64,000 bases of DNA from Flagellimonas oceanensis. GTDB taxonomy: Bacteria > Bacteroidota > Bacteroidia > Flavobacteriales > Flavobacteriaceae. This document shows, in pieces, positions 9,922 through 18,567 of this stretch (its first letter is position 1; each line of letters starts with the position of its first letter). The position numbers and the translations under genes were made by a program. The stretch lies in contig NZ_RZNA01000040.1 in assembly GCF_003992595.1 (NCBI RefSeq), positions 186,001 through 250,000 of the forward strand, in the 5' to 3' direction. Below the pieces are notes generated by a model. The model was not told the origin of the DNA and ran no database searches. It saw nothing but the letters and a program-made list of their open reading frames with translations.

Positions 9922-11019
9922 TTAATTGCTTGCTGCCAAATAGTTGATGACATCAAAAAGTATCGGGTTCTTAAAAATATTGTTCCAGTTGACAATGATA
10001 CGTTTACTCTCTAAAAAGCGGAGTGCATAATTACTTCCCAAACCTGCTCCACCATGTCCCACTGCTGTAGCGGTTGTTTCGCCATCAAAAGGTAATTCCA
10101 TAATACTAAAACCATATCCATAAGGATCCTGATGTGGAGGAGGCCAAGCGTCTTCAGGAACTTCATTCGGAAAGGAGTGTGGTGTAAATGCTAGTTTCCA
10201 CATAGCTTTGGATAACAATTTATCGGAACCAAGGGCCATCATAAAAGTATACATATCATCCATAGTGGAAACTTCTGCACCGTCACCTCCGTAGATGACC
10301 ATATCGTCTTCTTGGTAAACAGTTCCATCCTGTAAAAAGTACTGTGGCAATTCATCAAGATCATATTTATAAATCATGGATGTGTTCTGCATTCCAAGTG
10401 GTTCAAAAATTCTCTCTAGCATAACTTCTTTTAATGGTTTCCCACGGTTATTTTCGATGATTGCACCCAAAAGCATATATCCCGAATTGCTGTAGTTGAA
10501 TTTAGAACCTGGCTCAAACTTTAAATCCATTTTGCCAATTTCCGAAAACATTTGATCTCGTGTCAAATTATACGGAAGTTGGCCTGCCATTTGTAATAAT
10601 CCATAATCCCGAACTCCAGAGCGGTGTGCCAATAGGTGGTGCAGCGTAATGTCTTTGGCTCTCTTGTGTGGAAATTCGGGCAGCATATCACTTAGTTTAT
10701 CCTCAAAGGAGAGTTTTCCCTCTTCTACAAGCTGCAAAATAAGTATCGATGAGAACATTTTACCCATACTGTTAATGGTAAACTTCTCGTCAACGGTCAA
10801 AGCGGTGTGTTGGTCTATATTGGCCACTCCCCAAGCATCTCGGTAGAGGATATCTTCACCTTCTGCCACTAGAACCCCTCCATGCAGGGTGCCATTGACA
10901 TATAACCTTCCAATAAGGTTGGAAAGTCCCTCTGTTTTGTCTGTTTGTTGACCTATCGAATACTGAATGGAAATCATCGCAAAGGTCAAAAGGAGGGTTA
11001 TTGATTTTATGAATTTCAT
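9922..11019 (-). CDS. Exported serine hydrolase, class C beta-lactamase fold
   Basis: Penicillin-binding-protein-like serine hydrolase or esterase. It has a signal peptide of about 23 residues ending SIGQ. The nucleophile motif SxxK is SMGK (Ser84, Lys87), the second motif YxN is Tyr176-Ser-Asn178, and the third motif appears as GHGG (about residue 327) in place of KTG, as in many esterase-type members. The 365-residue length fits. It is the last gene of the seven-gene minus-strand operon, 29 bp after an amidohydrolase, so peptide, ester or amide hydrolysis in the periplasm is more likely than antibiotic resistance. The substrate is unknown. Confidence 0.88.
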   Translation of the reverse strand: MKFIKSITLLLTFAMISIQYSIGQQTDKTEGLSNLIGRLYVNGTLHGGVLVAEGEDILYRDAWGVANIDQHTALTVDEKFTINSMGKMFSSILILQLVEEGKLSFEDKLSDMLPEFPHKRAKDITLHHLLAHRSGVRDYGLLQMAGQLPYNLTRDQMFSEIGKMDLKFEPGSKFNYSNSGYMLLGAIIENNRGKPLKEVMLERIFEPLGMQNTSMIYKYDLDELPQYFLQDGTVYQEDDMVIYGGDGAEVSTMDDMYTFMMALGSDKLLSKAMWKLAFTPHSFPNEVPEDAWPPPHQDPYGYGFSIMELPFDGETTATAVGHGGAGLGSNYALRFLESKRIIVNWNNIFKNPILFDVINYLAASN

Positions 11020-11048
11020 ATTTTGATAGTTTAATGGGTACTTATAGT

Positions 11049-11972
11049 TTACAATTTTTTGTGTTTGGCGATTAGCGATGCTGAAAGCCCTAAAAACTCG
11101 GCGGCATTATCATAAAAAATATCTTCTTTTTGTTCTAGGGTCAAGAAATCGGCAGAATTGATTGCATCTATAGCGATATCGATGGTCTCGGGCCACATCA
11201 TTTGGTCGGTTCCAAACATGATTCTTTTGCCGAAACCTGCATCTACCAATCCTTTGATGAAGTTGTGGAACTCAGCTTTTGGCAAAACCCAGTCAATCGC
11301 AGCCACATCCAGATACAGTTGCGGATGTACATATAGCATAGCCTTCATATCTTCCAAATAGGGCCATCCGCCGTGCATTACATAAATCTTTAGGTTGGGG
11401 TGCTCCACCAATACTTCTTCCAATTGTTTGGGGTTGGCGTTTCTGACTCTAATTTCATTCATTCCTAAGTGGTAGAGCCCACTAGGAGGTCCTCCTGGCA
11501 TAATGTGAAAACCGATAGGAATATTCATCTCTTCAGCTAAATCGAACAAGGGTCTCAATGATGCATCATCAGCTGTAACGCCCCTATAAAACGGATTAAG
11601 TTCACCAATGGCGGTTAGTTCTCCGTTTTCTGCCATACTTCTTAATTGCTCCAAGGGCATATTTCGTCCACTGACCAGAATTCGCTCTGGGTCGTCATTT
11701 TTCCATAATTGGCCATTGGAGGTCAGCGCCAACACAATGTTGTGCTCATCCATTTTTTTGAGGGTCTCCATTTTTTGCGCTTCAGGCGTTTTTACACCTT
11801 TATATAGTTCGTTTTTGAGTGGATTCGGATGGTCCATGCCAAACATCATACCACCAAGTTCTTGGTTGTAGGCATGTATGTGCATATCGATTATGGGACC
11901 GGTGTATTGTTGTGAATGCAATGTTCCCCAAATGGAGAATAACAACAATCCGATTAAATTTCTCTTCATCAT
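11049..11972 (-). CDS. Exported amidohydrolase family protein (copy B)
   Basis: TIM-barrel metal hydrolase of the amidohydrolase-2 type. The signal peptide is MMKRNLIGLLLFSIWGTLHS. The metal-binding strand is IDMHIHAYN (HxH at about residue 31), with later His residues in IGFHIMPGG and VMHGG, and the catalytic Asp in FGTDQMMWP. It is clearly paralogous to the lipoprotein at 13402-14439: both share GPIIDMH at the N-terminus and GFGKRIMFG near the C-terminus, and both end with a DIFY-N-NAA motif. It lies 8 bp after the AraC gene and 29 bp before the serine hydrolase. Members act on C-N or C-C bonds; the substrate is unknown. Confidence 0.9.
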   Translation of the reverse strand: MMKRNLIGLLLFSIWGTLHSQQYTGPIIDMHIHAYNQELGGMMFGMDHPNPLKNELYKGVKTPEAQKMETLKKMDEHNIVLALTSNGQLWKNDDPERILVSGRNMPLEQLRSMAENGELTAIGELNPFYRGVTADDASLRPLFDLAEEMNIPIGFHIMPGGPPSGLYHLGMNEIRVRNANPKQLEEVLVEHPNLKIYVMHGGWPYLEDMKAMLYVHPQLYLDVAAIDWVLPKAEFHNFIKGLVDAGFGKRIMFGTDQMMWPETIDIAIDAINSADFLTLEQKEDIFYDNAAEFLGLSASLIAKHKKL

Positions 11973-11980
11973 TTGATGGA

Positions 11981-12814
11981 CTATGGGTTGAGTGCATCCA
12001 AGGTATGTAACTCTGTGACCTTATAATTGTAAAAATCCGAACTATCTGATTTTAACCGTAAAAACTCCGAAGGGGAGATGCCCCCGAATTCCTTAAAATC
12101 CTTAATGAAGTGGGCCTGGTCAAAATAGCCGCAATCATAGGAAACCTGAGTTAATGAGTTGTTCGAATCGTTCAGGAGTAACTGGGCAGCTTTATTAAAG
12201 CGAATAATTTTTCGGTAATAAACAGGACTCATCCCAATATGTTTTTTGAAGAGCTTTTGCAAGCCTCGGCTAGAAATGCACAGGGATTGACTCAACGCAT
12301 CAATGGAAATGGAATGTTCGGAATTCAAAAGCTGCAACGAATAGGGGAGTCTGGGGTCTACTTCCGGCAGTCCTATTTTCTTACTGACGAACATTTCCAA
12401 TGCGGTAAACTTTTCTCCTATGGTTTTACATTCCTTCAACCGGGAAGAGACACGTTCGATATCGCTAGCGGAAAATATAATGTCCAGATGGCTTAAAGCG
12501 TCCAATAATTCAAATGCAGGGATTTTTTTTAGATAGGAAAGCCCGTAGCTGTGAAATTGCACGGTCATGAATTTCATCCCCTCAAAAGGTTTAAAAAAAA
12601 CGGTAGAGCTGCACGAGGTATAAATAGAATTGGAAGAAGATGTTTGATTAACTAGTATGTCCTCGTCCAGGGAGAACAGGATGTTCGTAGTGGCGTTTGG
12701 AAATATGGCGGTTCTACCGTCCAAGATGTCTTCTTGGGTCAACTCCACATAGGTTATAAACTTTACTACCTGTAAAAGTGCTGGGTTTTTGGGTATGTGG
12801 AGTTGTTGAATCAT
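11981..12814 (-). CDS. AraC-family transcriptional regulator
   Basis: DNA-binding regulator of 277 residues. The N-terminal half looks like the DUF6597-type beta-rich sensor found in this family (ATTNILFSLDE, then KPFEGMKFMTVQFH). The C-terminal part is a two-helix-turn-helix AraC domain (ISIDALSQSLCISSRGLQKLF, about residue 182 on, and SLTQVSYDCGYFDQAHFIKDFK). I chose the Met of MIQQLHIPK because earlier in-frame Mets lie inside the upstream lipoprotein gene. It sits inside the hydrolase operon, 14 bp after one gene and 8 bp before the next, so it probably controls this operon and is itself co-induced. Confidence 0.9.
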   Translation of the reverse strand: MIQQLHIPKNPALLQVVKFITYVELTQEDILDGRTAIFPNATTNILFSLDEDILVNQTSSSNSIYTSCSSTVFFKPFEGMKFMTVQFHSYGLSYLKKIPAFELLDALSHLDIIFSASDIERVSSRLKECKTIGEKFTALEMFVSKKIGLPEVDPRLPYSLQLLNSEHSISIDALSQSLCISSRGLQKLFKKHIGMSPVYYRKIIRFNKAAQLLLNDSNNSLTQVSYDCGYFDQAHFIKDFKEFGGISPSEFLRLKSDSSDFYNYKVTELHTLDALNP

Positions 12815-12828
12815 AATAGGAGTGAAGT

Positions 12829-13359
12829 TTACTCTACCATGGTTGAGTCTGGAGCCTGACTTGGTAATGGAAGCTCTGTTACAGGGGCATCCCAGACCAC
12901 TTTCCATTCGCCGTCCAATTTTTCCCAAAGTACCATATAATTGCCCTTGTCTTCCATTGCGGGTATGGGAGAGGTCTCGTTTGGCGTGAATGTCATGGTG
13001 TATTTCCCGTATTCCGTAGCTAAATTACCACTGGCCTTTACTTCTTGGGTATTGAGGTCAAATTCCCATTTGCCAAATTGGATGTTTTGTTTCCAAGCGG
13101 CCTTATAGTTCTCAATCCCGACAACTGCTGGTTGATTGGGCATGAATTGAATACTGTTGCCTGCAAAATGGGTGGCAGCGGAGTCAATCATGCCCGAAGC
13201 ATAAAATCCTTGAATCTGCTCGTTTTTTTCTTCAATGATTTTTTGTATTTGCGCCGAATATTCCTTACCCGATTTGGCCTCAGGTACGGGCTGCTTACAA
13301 CTTGTGGCAAAAGCAATGGTCAGTACTGTTGTGATACTACGTAGAAATTGATTTTTCAT
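12829..13359 (-). CDS. NTF2-like (DUF4440/SnoaL-type) lipoprotein (copy B)
   Basis: A 176-residue lipoprotein with lipobox ATSC at residues 18-21. The mature part has the cone-like NTF2 pattern: a first helix (QIQKIIEEKNEQIQGFY), the hydrophobic FMPNQPAVVG segment, and ending strands NYMVLWEKLDGEWKVVWD typical of DUF4440. NTF2-like proteins may be small enzymes or ligand binders. Another, more diverged one lies at 14470-14973 in the same operon, each directly next to an amidohydrolase or its regulator. A role as partner of the amidohydrolases is inferred from position only. Confidence 0.82.
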   Translation of the reverse strand: MKNQFLRSITTVLTIAFATSCKQPVPEAKSGKEYSAQIQKIIEEKNEQIQGFYASGMIDSAATHFAGNSIQFMPNQPAVVGIENYKAAWKQNIQFGKWEFDLNTQEVKASGNLATEYGKYTMTFTPNETSPIPAMEDKGNYMVLWEKLDGEWKVVWDAPVTELPLPSQAPDSTMVE

Positions 13360-13401
13360 GATGATATAGTTGATGGGTTGCTTGAAAAAATAAGATTTAC
13401 A

Positions 13402-14439
13402 TCAATCCTTGGATAGCCTTAAAAACCTGGCTGCATTATTGTAAAAAATGTCCGATTTCTGTTCGTAGGTCAAAAAATCAGCATCATTTATAATGGCTAT
13501 GGATTCAGCTATAAGTTCCGGCCAAATAATCATATCAGAACCGAACATAATGCGCTTTCCAAAGCCAGCATCGACCAATTTTTTTAAATGACTTTGGTAG
13601 AAATATTCGCTAGGGTAGCACCATTGTATCCCACCTAAATCTACATAAAGTTGAGGGTAGTGGTACATCATTGCAATAAGCTCGTCAATAAATGGTTCCC
13701 CATAATGTGCAACGGAAATCCGCATTTTAGGATACTTTTTCAGTACTTTTTCCAGTAAAAGTGGGTTAGAGTGAGCCACTTCGTATTCAGGATTCAAAAA
13801 TAATGGGGTCCCAGGCAAGCCACTTCCCATGTGAAGTAAAATAGGGACATCCATCTCTTCGGCCAACGCATAATAGGGGAGCATTCTGGGGTCATTTGGA
13901 GCAATACCTCCATACTGGTTACTTATTTCGCCCAATATGTCCAGTCCTTCGTTTTGAACCAACGATTTTAAGCTATCCACAGGGATACTGTCTCGATTGA
14001 TACGAAATTGAATCCCCCGCATAAATTGATTGGGAAAATGGTCCATCAGTTTTTTGGTGGCGGGAAGACTTCCACTTGTGATGGCGGTAATCTTATATTT
14101 TTCCACCTGGTTGTTCAATCTGTCCACATATTCCTTATAACTAACATGAGACCAATAGGGGGCCTCGCAATCTGGTTTCGCCGCTTTGTCCCAAAAAACA
14201 TCGCCAAAATCGTTTTGCGGGTCAAAATGTTGCACAATGGTGGCCAGGGGTGTGCACATCGCCATAGGCTCAGGCGATAGTTCGTTTTCCTCCAATGCGT
14301 GGAGGTGCATGTCAATTATGGGACCTTCATAAGGTCTTTTCTCACTCGATGCGCTCTTTTCGTTTGTACTGGGGGAACATCCTAAAAGACAAATACAAAC
14401 TGTAAGGAACAACAAGCTATTCTTTACAGTAACTTTCAT
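13402..14439 (-). CDS. Amidohydrolase family lipoprotein (copy A)
   Basis: Metal-dependent hydrolase of the amidohydrolase-2 family with a lipoprotein signal (lipobox LLGC, Cys about residue 21). The barrel starts with GPIIDMHLHALEE (HxH metal ligands) and ends with the catalytic Asp in FGSDMIIWP. Further His residues occur at ILLHMGSG and VAHYGEP. It resembles copy B at 11049-11972 over its whole length and probably arose by duplication inside the operon, but it is membrane-anchored and has an extra segment after the HxH strand. Gaps to neighbours are 30 and 42 bp, in line with one transcript. Confidence 0.9.
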   Translation of the reverse strand: MKVTVKNSLLFLTVCICLLGCSPSTNEKSASSEKRPYEGPIIDMHLHALEENELSPEPMAMCTPLATIVQHFDPQNDFGDVFWDKAAKPDCEAPYWSHVSYKEYVDRLNNQVEKYKITAITSGSLPATKKLMDHFPNQFMRGIQFRINRDSIPVDSLKSLVQNEGLDILGEISNQYGGIAPNDPRMLPYYALAEEMDVPILLHMGSGLPGTPLFLNPEYEVAHSNPLLLEKVLKKYPKMRISVAHYGEPFIDELIAMMYHYPQLYVDLGGIQWCYPSEYFYQSHLKKLVDAGFGKRIMFGSDMIIWPELIAESIAIINDADFLTYEQKSDIFYNNAARFLRLSKD

Positions 14440-14469
14440 TGTTAGAATGTTTATATACAGGATTTAAAT

Positions 14470-14973
14470 TTATTCTATTACTAATGATGATGCAAGTTCC
14501 CGGTGCAACTTCCACTTACCATCTTTGTCTTTTTTCATAATTACCATAAAAGTGTCCTCCATTTTGTGAACGGTTCCGTTTTCATCGGTGTAAAACACGG
14601 AGCTTATCCCAAAATCGTAAGCCATGGTGTCGGACAATATCACGGTTTCTTTGGGATTCATTTTTATACTGTCGTAGCGGAATTTGTTTCCGTATTGTTC
14701 CCTTAGTTTTCGATAAGCAATCCAGTCTTCACTACCGGGACCAATGGAAATCATATCCTCTGTGGTGAACTTGCCCAAGTCGCCGTATCGTTTTTCCTTA
14801 ACTGTTTGCTCAAACGACTGTCGAACTTTTTCGATTTTCGCCAACTCAGCTTCCACATCAATTTTAGGTGTCTGTACAGGCTCTACTACAACCTTATCCC
14901 GTTTTTCCACGCAGGAAAGCAAGGTGCATACCAAAAGAATGCATATTGATTTTTTAATGGTTGATGGGTTCAT
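14470..14973 (-). CDS. NTF2-like (DUF4440-type) lipoprotein (copy A)
   Basis: A 167-residue lipoprotein with lipobox LLSC at about residues 18-21. The mature region begins with a charged coil (VEAELAKIEKVRQSFEQTV) followed by strands ending TFMVIMKKDKDGKWKLHRE, the usual end of DUF4440 proteins. Its start codon overlaps the stop of the S9 peptidase by four bases (ATGA), so translation is probably coupled. It is distantly similar in layout to the lipoprotein at 12829-13359. No catalytic residue can be assigned with certainty. Confidence 0.82.
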   Translation of the reverse strand: MNPSTIKKSICILLVCTLLSCVEKRDKVVVEPVQTPKIDVEAELAKIEKVRQSFEQTVKEKRYGDLGKFTTEDMISIGPGSEDWIAYRKLREQYGNKFRYDSIKMNPKETVILSDTMAYDFGISSVFYTDENGTVHKMEDTFMVIMKKDKDGKWKLHRELASSLVIE

Positions 14974-17000
14974 TCTTTTTCCTTGTATTTATCAAACCAT
15001 GCCAGTACGCTTGCAATTTTAGCTATCAAATTGCTGGGTTTGTTGGCGATACCATGTCCAGCGCCAGGGATTCGTACCATTGCGGTCTCCACATTTTCCA
15101 ATTTAAGAGCTGCGTAGAACTGTTCGGATTCCGCTATCGGGGTTCTGTAATCTTCTTCTCCCGTTAAAAGCATGGTGGGAGTGGTCACATTACCCACATA
15201 AGTAAGGGGAGAGCGTCTCATATAGTTTTCTGGGTCCTCCCAAGGTTTTTTGCCGAACCAATATTTGGAGAAAAATTGAACCCCATCGGCATAAAGCACA
15301 AAGCTGGTCCAGTTGATGACAGGTTTTGCCACAACGGCTGCCTTAAATCGGTCGGTTTTACCCACAATCCAAGCAGTCAGTACGCCACCACCAGAACCTC
15401 CGGTCACAAACAAATTGTCCTCATCCACATATCCTTTTTCCAAAAGGGCATCCACGCCGGACATTAAATCTTCGTAGTCATGGTTGGGATAATCGTGGTG
15501 GATAAGGTTTCCGAATTCTTCTCCATAGCTGGTACTACCACGTGGATTGGTGTAGAGCACTACATATCCCTCGGCTGCATAGGCCTGAATCTCGGCAGAA
15601 TAGACTTCGCCATAACTGGTAAATGGTCCGCCATGGATTTCAAGAATCATCGGATATTTTTTTGATGGGTCAAAGTCTGGAGGAGTTACCACCCAACCCT
15701 GTATTTTTCTTTGGTCGTATGATGATTCCCACCACATTTCTTCAACCTTGCCCAGCTTTTTAAAAGAAAAAAGGTCATCGTTAACGGCTGTCAGGCGTTT
15801 GGAGCTTTTGGTGTCTGCCACTGCCAAATCGGAGGGGTGGCTTGTGTTACCTAAAGTGTACGCGAACTTGTTGTTGGTAGATGCCGAAAAACTGGCTGCA
15901 TTATATGGTCTTCCCAAAGATAAACCACCTAATCCATCTGTAATATCAGCTACTTTTCCGGATAGACTGATTGATGCCAATTTGCCCATTCCTTGATCAG
16001 TATAAATAAAATACAGTCCATTCCCTTTACTGTTCCAGGCCATATCTCCCACATCTCGATCAAAGTCGCCCGAAATCAACTGAGAATTGGAACCATCAGC
16101 ATTCATGACATACAATTGAGTCAGTTGATAGCCCTGCAAACGGTCATCATAACCTAAATAGGCGATTTTTGAACCGTCTGGAGACAAGACTGGATGTGAA
16201 TCAGGTCCATAGCGGTCAGTTAGCGGGATGGCCAAACCAGTATTGATATTTATTTTATAAATCTCACTATCGGCAGGTTCCAGTTCTTCGTCTTTATGGA
16301 AATTGGCGCTAAAATATAGATGCGTATCGTCCGTCGCCCAAACGGGTCCACCATGATCAAACTCAGAGAAAGTCAATTGTTTTGGTGTGCCTCCACTAAT
16401 AGGTAATGTGAACAATTGGGAATTTCCGCCTTTGTAGTATCCGGCACCATCGCCACGGTAATTCATTTTATCAATGTACTTGGGTGGTTCATTCCATTTG
16501 GCGCCTTCTGGCTTGCTGGGCATTTTAACGATGGATTTATTGGCCTCAGGCACAAACATGTTAAAGGCCACGTGAGAGTCATCATGAGACCATGAAACGG
16601 ACCCTGGCGATTGTGGTGTATTGGTCAAGGCCATGGTTTCCTTGGTGTCCAACCACATCAGGTAGAGCTTCATTTTATCATCCGCCATGTTGGATTTAAA
16701 AACGATTTTAGACCCATCATGAGACCATTTGGGGGCGAAGTCATTGTGATTGCCCGTAGTCAACGGACGATTGTTGGTGCCATCATAATTGATGATCCAG
16801 AGGTTGGAAAGATTCCTGTCCGTCATCACATCCTTAAAGTTCCTTACGTAGATGATTTTGGAGCCATCAGGGGAAATCTGTGGATCGGAAACATTTTCCA
16901 TATTAAAGATATCCAATAACTCCAGGTTAGATTGCATTTGACCGAACCCTAAAGGGTTTATGGCCACGAGGAGTAGCATGGTGATGAGTAATTTTTTCAT
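14970..17000 (-). CDS. Exported S9-family prolyl-oligopeptidase-like peptidase
   Basis: Serine peptidase of the acylaminoacyl-peptidase/dipeptidyl-peptidase type, 676 residues. A signal peptide (MKKLLITMLLLVAINPLGFG) is followed by TolB/WD40-like propeller repeats with SPDGSKI and SHDGSKI phrases (about residues 35-400) and a C-terminal alpha/beta hydrolase domain. The catalytic triad is visible as GGSGGG (Ser536), GEEDYR (Asp617) and GAGHG (His649). It probably trims short peptides in the periplasm. It is the first gene of the seven-gene operon and overlaps the next gene by four bases. A TAnTTTG-like box lies about 30 bp upstream, with spacing one base short of consensus. Confidence 0.93.
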   Translation of the reverse strand: MKKLLITMLLLVAINPLGFGQMQSNLELLDIFNMENVSDPQISPDGSKIIYVRNFKDVMTDRNLSNLWIINYDGTNNRPLTTGNHNDFAPKWSHDGSKIVFKSNMADDKMKLYLMWLDTKETMALTNTPQSPGSVSWSHDDSHVAFNMFVPEANKSIVKMPSKPEGAKWNEPPKYIDKMNYRGDGAGYYKGGNSQLFTLPISGGTPKQLTFSEFDHGGPVWATDDTHLYFSANFHKDEELEPADSEIYKININTGLAIPLTDRYGPDSHPVLSPDGSKIAYLGYDDRLQGYQLTQLYVMNADGSNSQLISGDFDRDVGDMAWNSKGNGLYFIYTDQGMGKLASISLSGKVADITDGLGGLSLGRPYNAASFSASTNNKFAYTLGNTSHPSDLAVADTKSSKRLTAVNDDLFSFKKLGKVEEMWWESSYDQRKIQGWVVTPPDFDPSKKYPMILEIHGGPFTSYGEVYSAEIQAYAAEGYVVLYTNPRGSTSYGEEFGNLIHHDYPNHDYEDLMSGVDALLEKGYVDEDNLFVTGGSGGGVLTAWIVGKTDRFKAAVVAKPVINWTSFVLYADGVQFFSKYWFGKKPWEDPENYMRRSPLTYVGNVTTPTMLLTGEEDYRTPIAESEQFYAALKLENVETAMVRIPGAGHGIANKPSNLIAKIASVLAWFDKYKEKE

Positions 17001-17110
17001 GAGGTCGGTTATTTAGTTTCTTAAAAATAAGCAAATTATCCCTTAGTGGACACAACTGTGAAAAAGTAATTTTATAGATTTTACCAAGGCTTTTTAAGCT
17101 GGACGGTAAT

Positions 17111-17179
17111 TGTCAGGTCGAGCGTAGTCGAGACCATTTAAGTTCTCAAGAAGACCTCTCGACTGCGCTCGAGGCGACA
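17111..17179. repeat. Inverted pair of the dispersed GTCGAGCGCAGTCGAG repeat
   Basis: Two 23-base arms (17111-17133 and 17157-17179) are inverted copies that differ at four positions and surround a 23-base loop. Each arm carries the repeat core TCGAGCG(T/C)AGTCGAGA seen elsewhere in the window. It lies between the hydrolase operon start and the end of the ChaN-like gene, so it could act as a terminator-like hairpin for the latter. Confidence 0.75.
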
Positions 17180-17186
17180 GCTTGTA

Positions 17187-18038
17187 TTAATACGTAGTTG
17201 TCATATTTTCGTCCACGCAGATGATAAAATCGGCAATTCCTTTATTTTCTTCCTCAAGTTTGTGCACATTTTTCTGTGTTACTGTTGAGATGGTACCGTA
17301 TTCCAAATCGGGTCGTTCCAATTGAAGATACCAAAGAATGCCCTCATAATCATTTGAGTGATAGGCTCCGTTGTAATGTAGAAACAAGGCTCCCTCTTTG
17401 TAATTTTCAAGGATAAAGTGTGCCATAGTGGCGTCTTTGATGGCTTGGGCCATCACTAAAGTGGGGCTGCCGTGATCCCCCATCATTTTTAGGATATTTT
17501 GATAGCCAGGCAGTTTAGGGTCATAAGCAATGGGCAAAGGGGCAATCCATTCTTTTTCTTGGACGGGGAGGGAGTCCAAGGCTTCGAAACCACCCTTATA
17601 CACCATGCTGGCGTAGCGTCTGGGCACGTTGGAGGCCACAAAAACCAAACTGCTGTCCTTGGCAAAATCAACCAAAGGGGCATAATCGGTCTTGTGGTTG
17701 TTCCAGAGCCGTGCTGTGGAATCCAAAGCTTTGTAGTCTATGTTGCCCGAAAGATAATCGTTGAGTTCGTCTTGGTTGTCGGCTTCAATCATTTCCGCAC
17801 CGAGAATGAGCTGTCGTTGGTCGTGCAACTCAGCGGTAAGCTCATATTGTAACCAATGGGAGATGGGGTTGTTGTGCAATTCCCCGAACAGCACCATATC
17901 CTTTTTCTCAAGAGTCTTGAGCATTTTTTTATACGAGACTTTCTTGCCTTTGACGTTGTAGAGCACGTAAGGCTCTTTTTGAGCCGATGCGGTCAAAAGG
18001 GAAAAGGTAAAGGCTAAAAGGAGGAGATTTTTTTTCAT
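17187..18038 (-). CDS. ChaN-family (DUF399) haem-binding-like exported protein
   Basis: ChaN proteins are iron-regulated, haem-binding periplasmic proteins with a TIM-like fold. This 283-residue copy has a signal peptide ending TASAQ and the family phrases VLFGELHNNPISHW (conserved Glu and His), ILGAEMIEADNQ and FVASNVPRRYA. I chose the start 9 bp inside the longest frame because its ATG overlaps the TGA of the upstream DinB-like gene as ATGA. It has a signal-peptidase-I type signal and not a lipobox. The two-gene unit with a DinB-like lipoprotein is unusual. A role in iron or haem handling is inferred from the family. Confidence 0.86.
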   Translation of the reverse strand: MKKNLLLLAFTFSLLTASAQKEPYVLYNVKGKKVSYKKMLKTLEKKDMVLFGELHNNPISHWLQYELTAELHDQRQLILGAEMIEADNQDELNDYLSGNIDYKALDSTARLWNNHKTDYAPLVDFAKDSSLVFVASNVPRRYASMVYKGGFEALDSLPVQEKEWIAPLPIAYDPKLPGYQNILKMMGDHGSPTLVMAQAIKDATMAHFILENYKEGALFLHYNGAYHSNDYEGILWYLQLERPDLEYGTISTVTQKNVHKLEEENKGIADFIICVDENMTTTY

Positions 18039-18550
18039 TTCCACCATCCGTTTTGTTTTCTAATAAAGACAATTTGACCAGTATGATAACTTGTGTGGGC
18101 ACTCATATTTACAATTTCATCACTCCAGTCTTTTAGTTTGATGTCGTTCGATTCTTTAACGGAGGTTTCCCACTTACGTTGAATACTATCCAACCGCTTC
18201 AATGTTTGTAACCACTCTTTTTCTGAAGGAGTCCGAAAAGTTTCATCATTGATTATCTCTTGTTCGGTAGTTTTCAAATTTTTGAACGACCGCAAATTCA
18301 TCTCGCTCCAAAAAGTGATATGGGAAACCAATTCTGCTATGGAATGGTTGGCAATACTGTCTTTCCAAATCGCCTGTTCATACGTTAATCCCTCAAGTGC
18401 GATATTGGTAGGGACAAACCATTCTTGATTGGTATGTGTATTGTGTAATTGGGTCATTACCAAATCTTTTATATCCTTGTTATTTTGCTTTTGAGAACAA
18501 GATATGGCAGACCCGATTAAAAAAATAACTCCCCAGCCTTTTATCGACAT
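18035..18550 (-). CDS. DinB-like (four-helix) exported lipoprotein
   Basis: A DinB-superfamily four-helix protein of 171 residues. The metal-site histidines appear as SHITFWSEMNL and HTSYHTGQIVFIRKQ (the typical HxxxH ending). DinB proteins are usually cytosolic thiol-dependent transferases, but this one begins with a lipoprotein signal (lipobox AISC, Cys about residue 18), which places it outside the cytoplasm. The gene overlaps the ChaN-like gene by four bases (ATGA). Enzyme activity is unknown. Confidence 0.82.
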   Translation of the reverse strand: MSIKGWGVIFLIGSAISCSQKQNNKDIKDLVMTQLHNTHTNQEWFVPTNIALEGLTYEQAIWKDSIANHSIAELVSHITFWSEMNLRSFKNLKTTEQEIINDETFRTPSEKEWLQTLKRLDSIQRKWETSVKESNDIKLKDWSDEIVNMSAHTSYHTGQIVFIRKQNGWWK

Positions 18551-18567
18551 ACCGTGTAAGGTTTAAA

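Noticed and set aside
9922-11019. Antibiotic-resistance beta-lactamase
   Set aside because: The third motif is GHGG and not KTG, and the gene sits in a hydrolase operon; an esterase or peptidase role is more likely.
12815-12928. Longer N-terminus for the AraC regulator
   Set aside because: It overlaps the upstream lipoprotein gene and encodes a Gly/Arg/Ser-rich stretch unlike the family.
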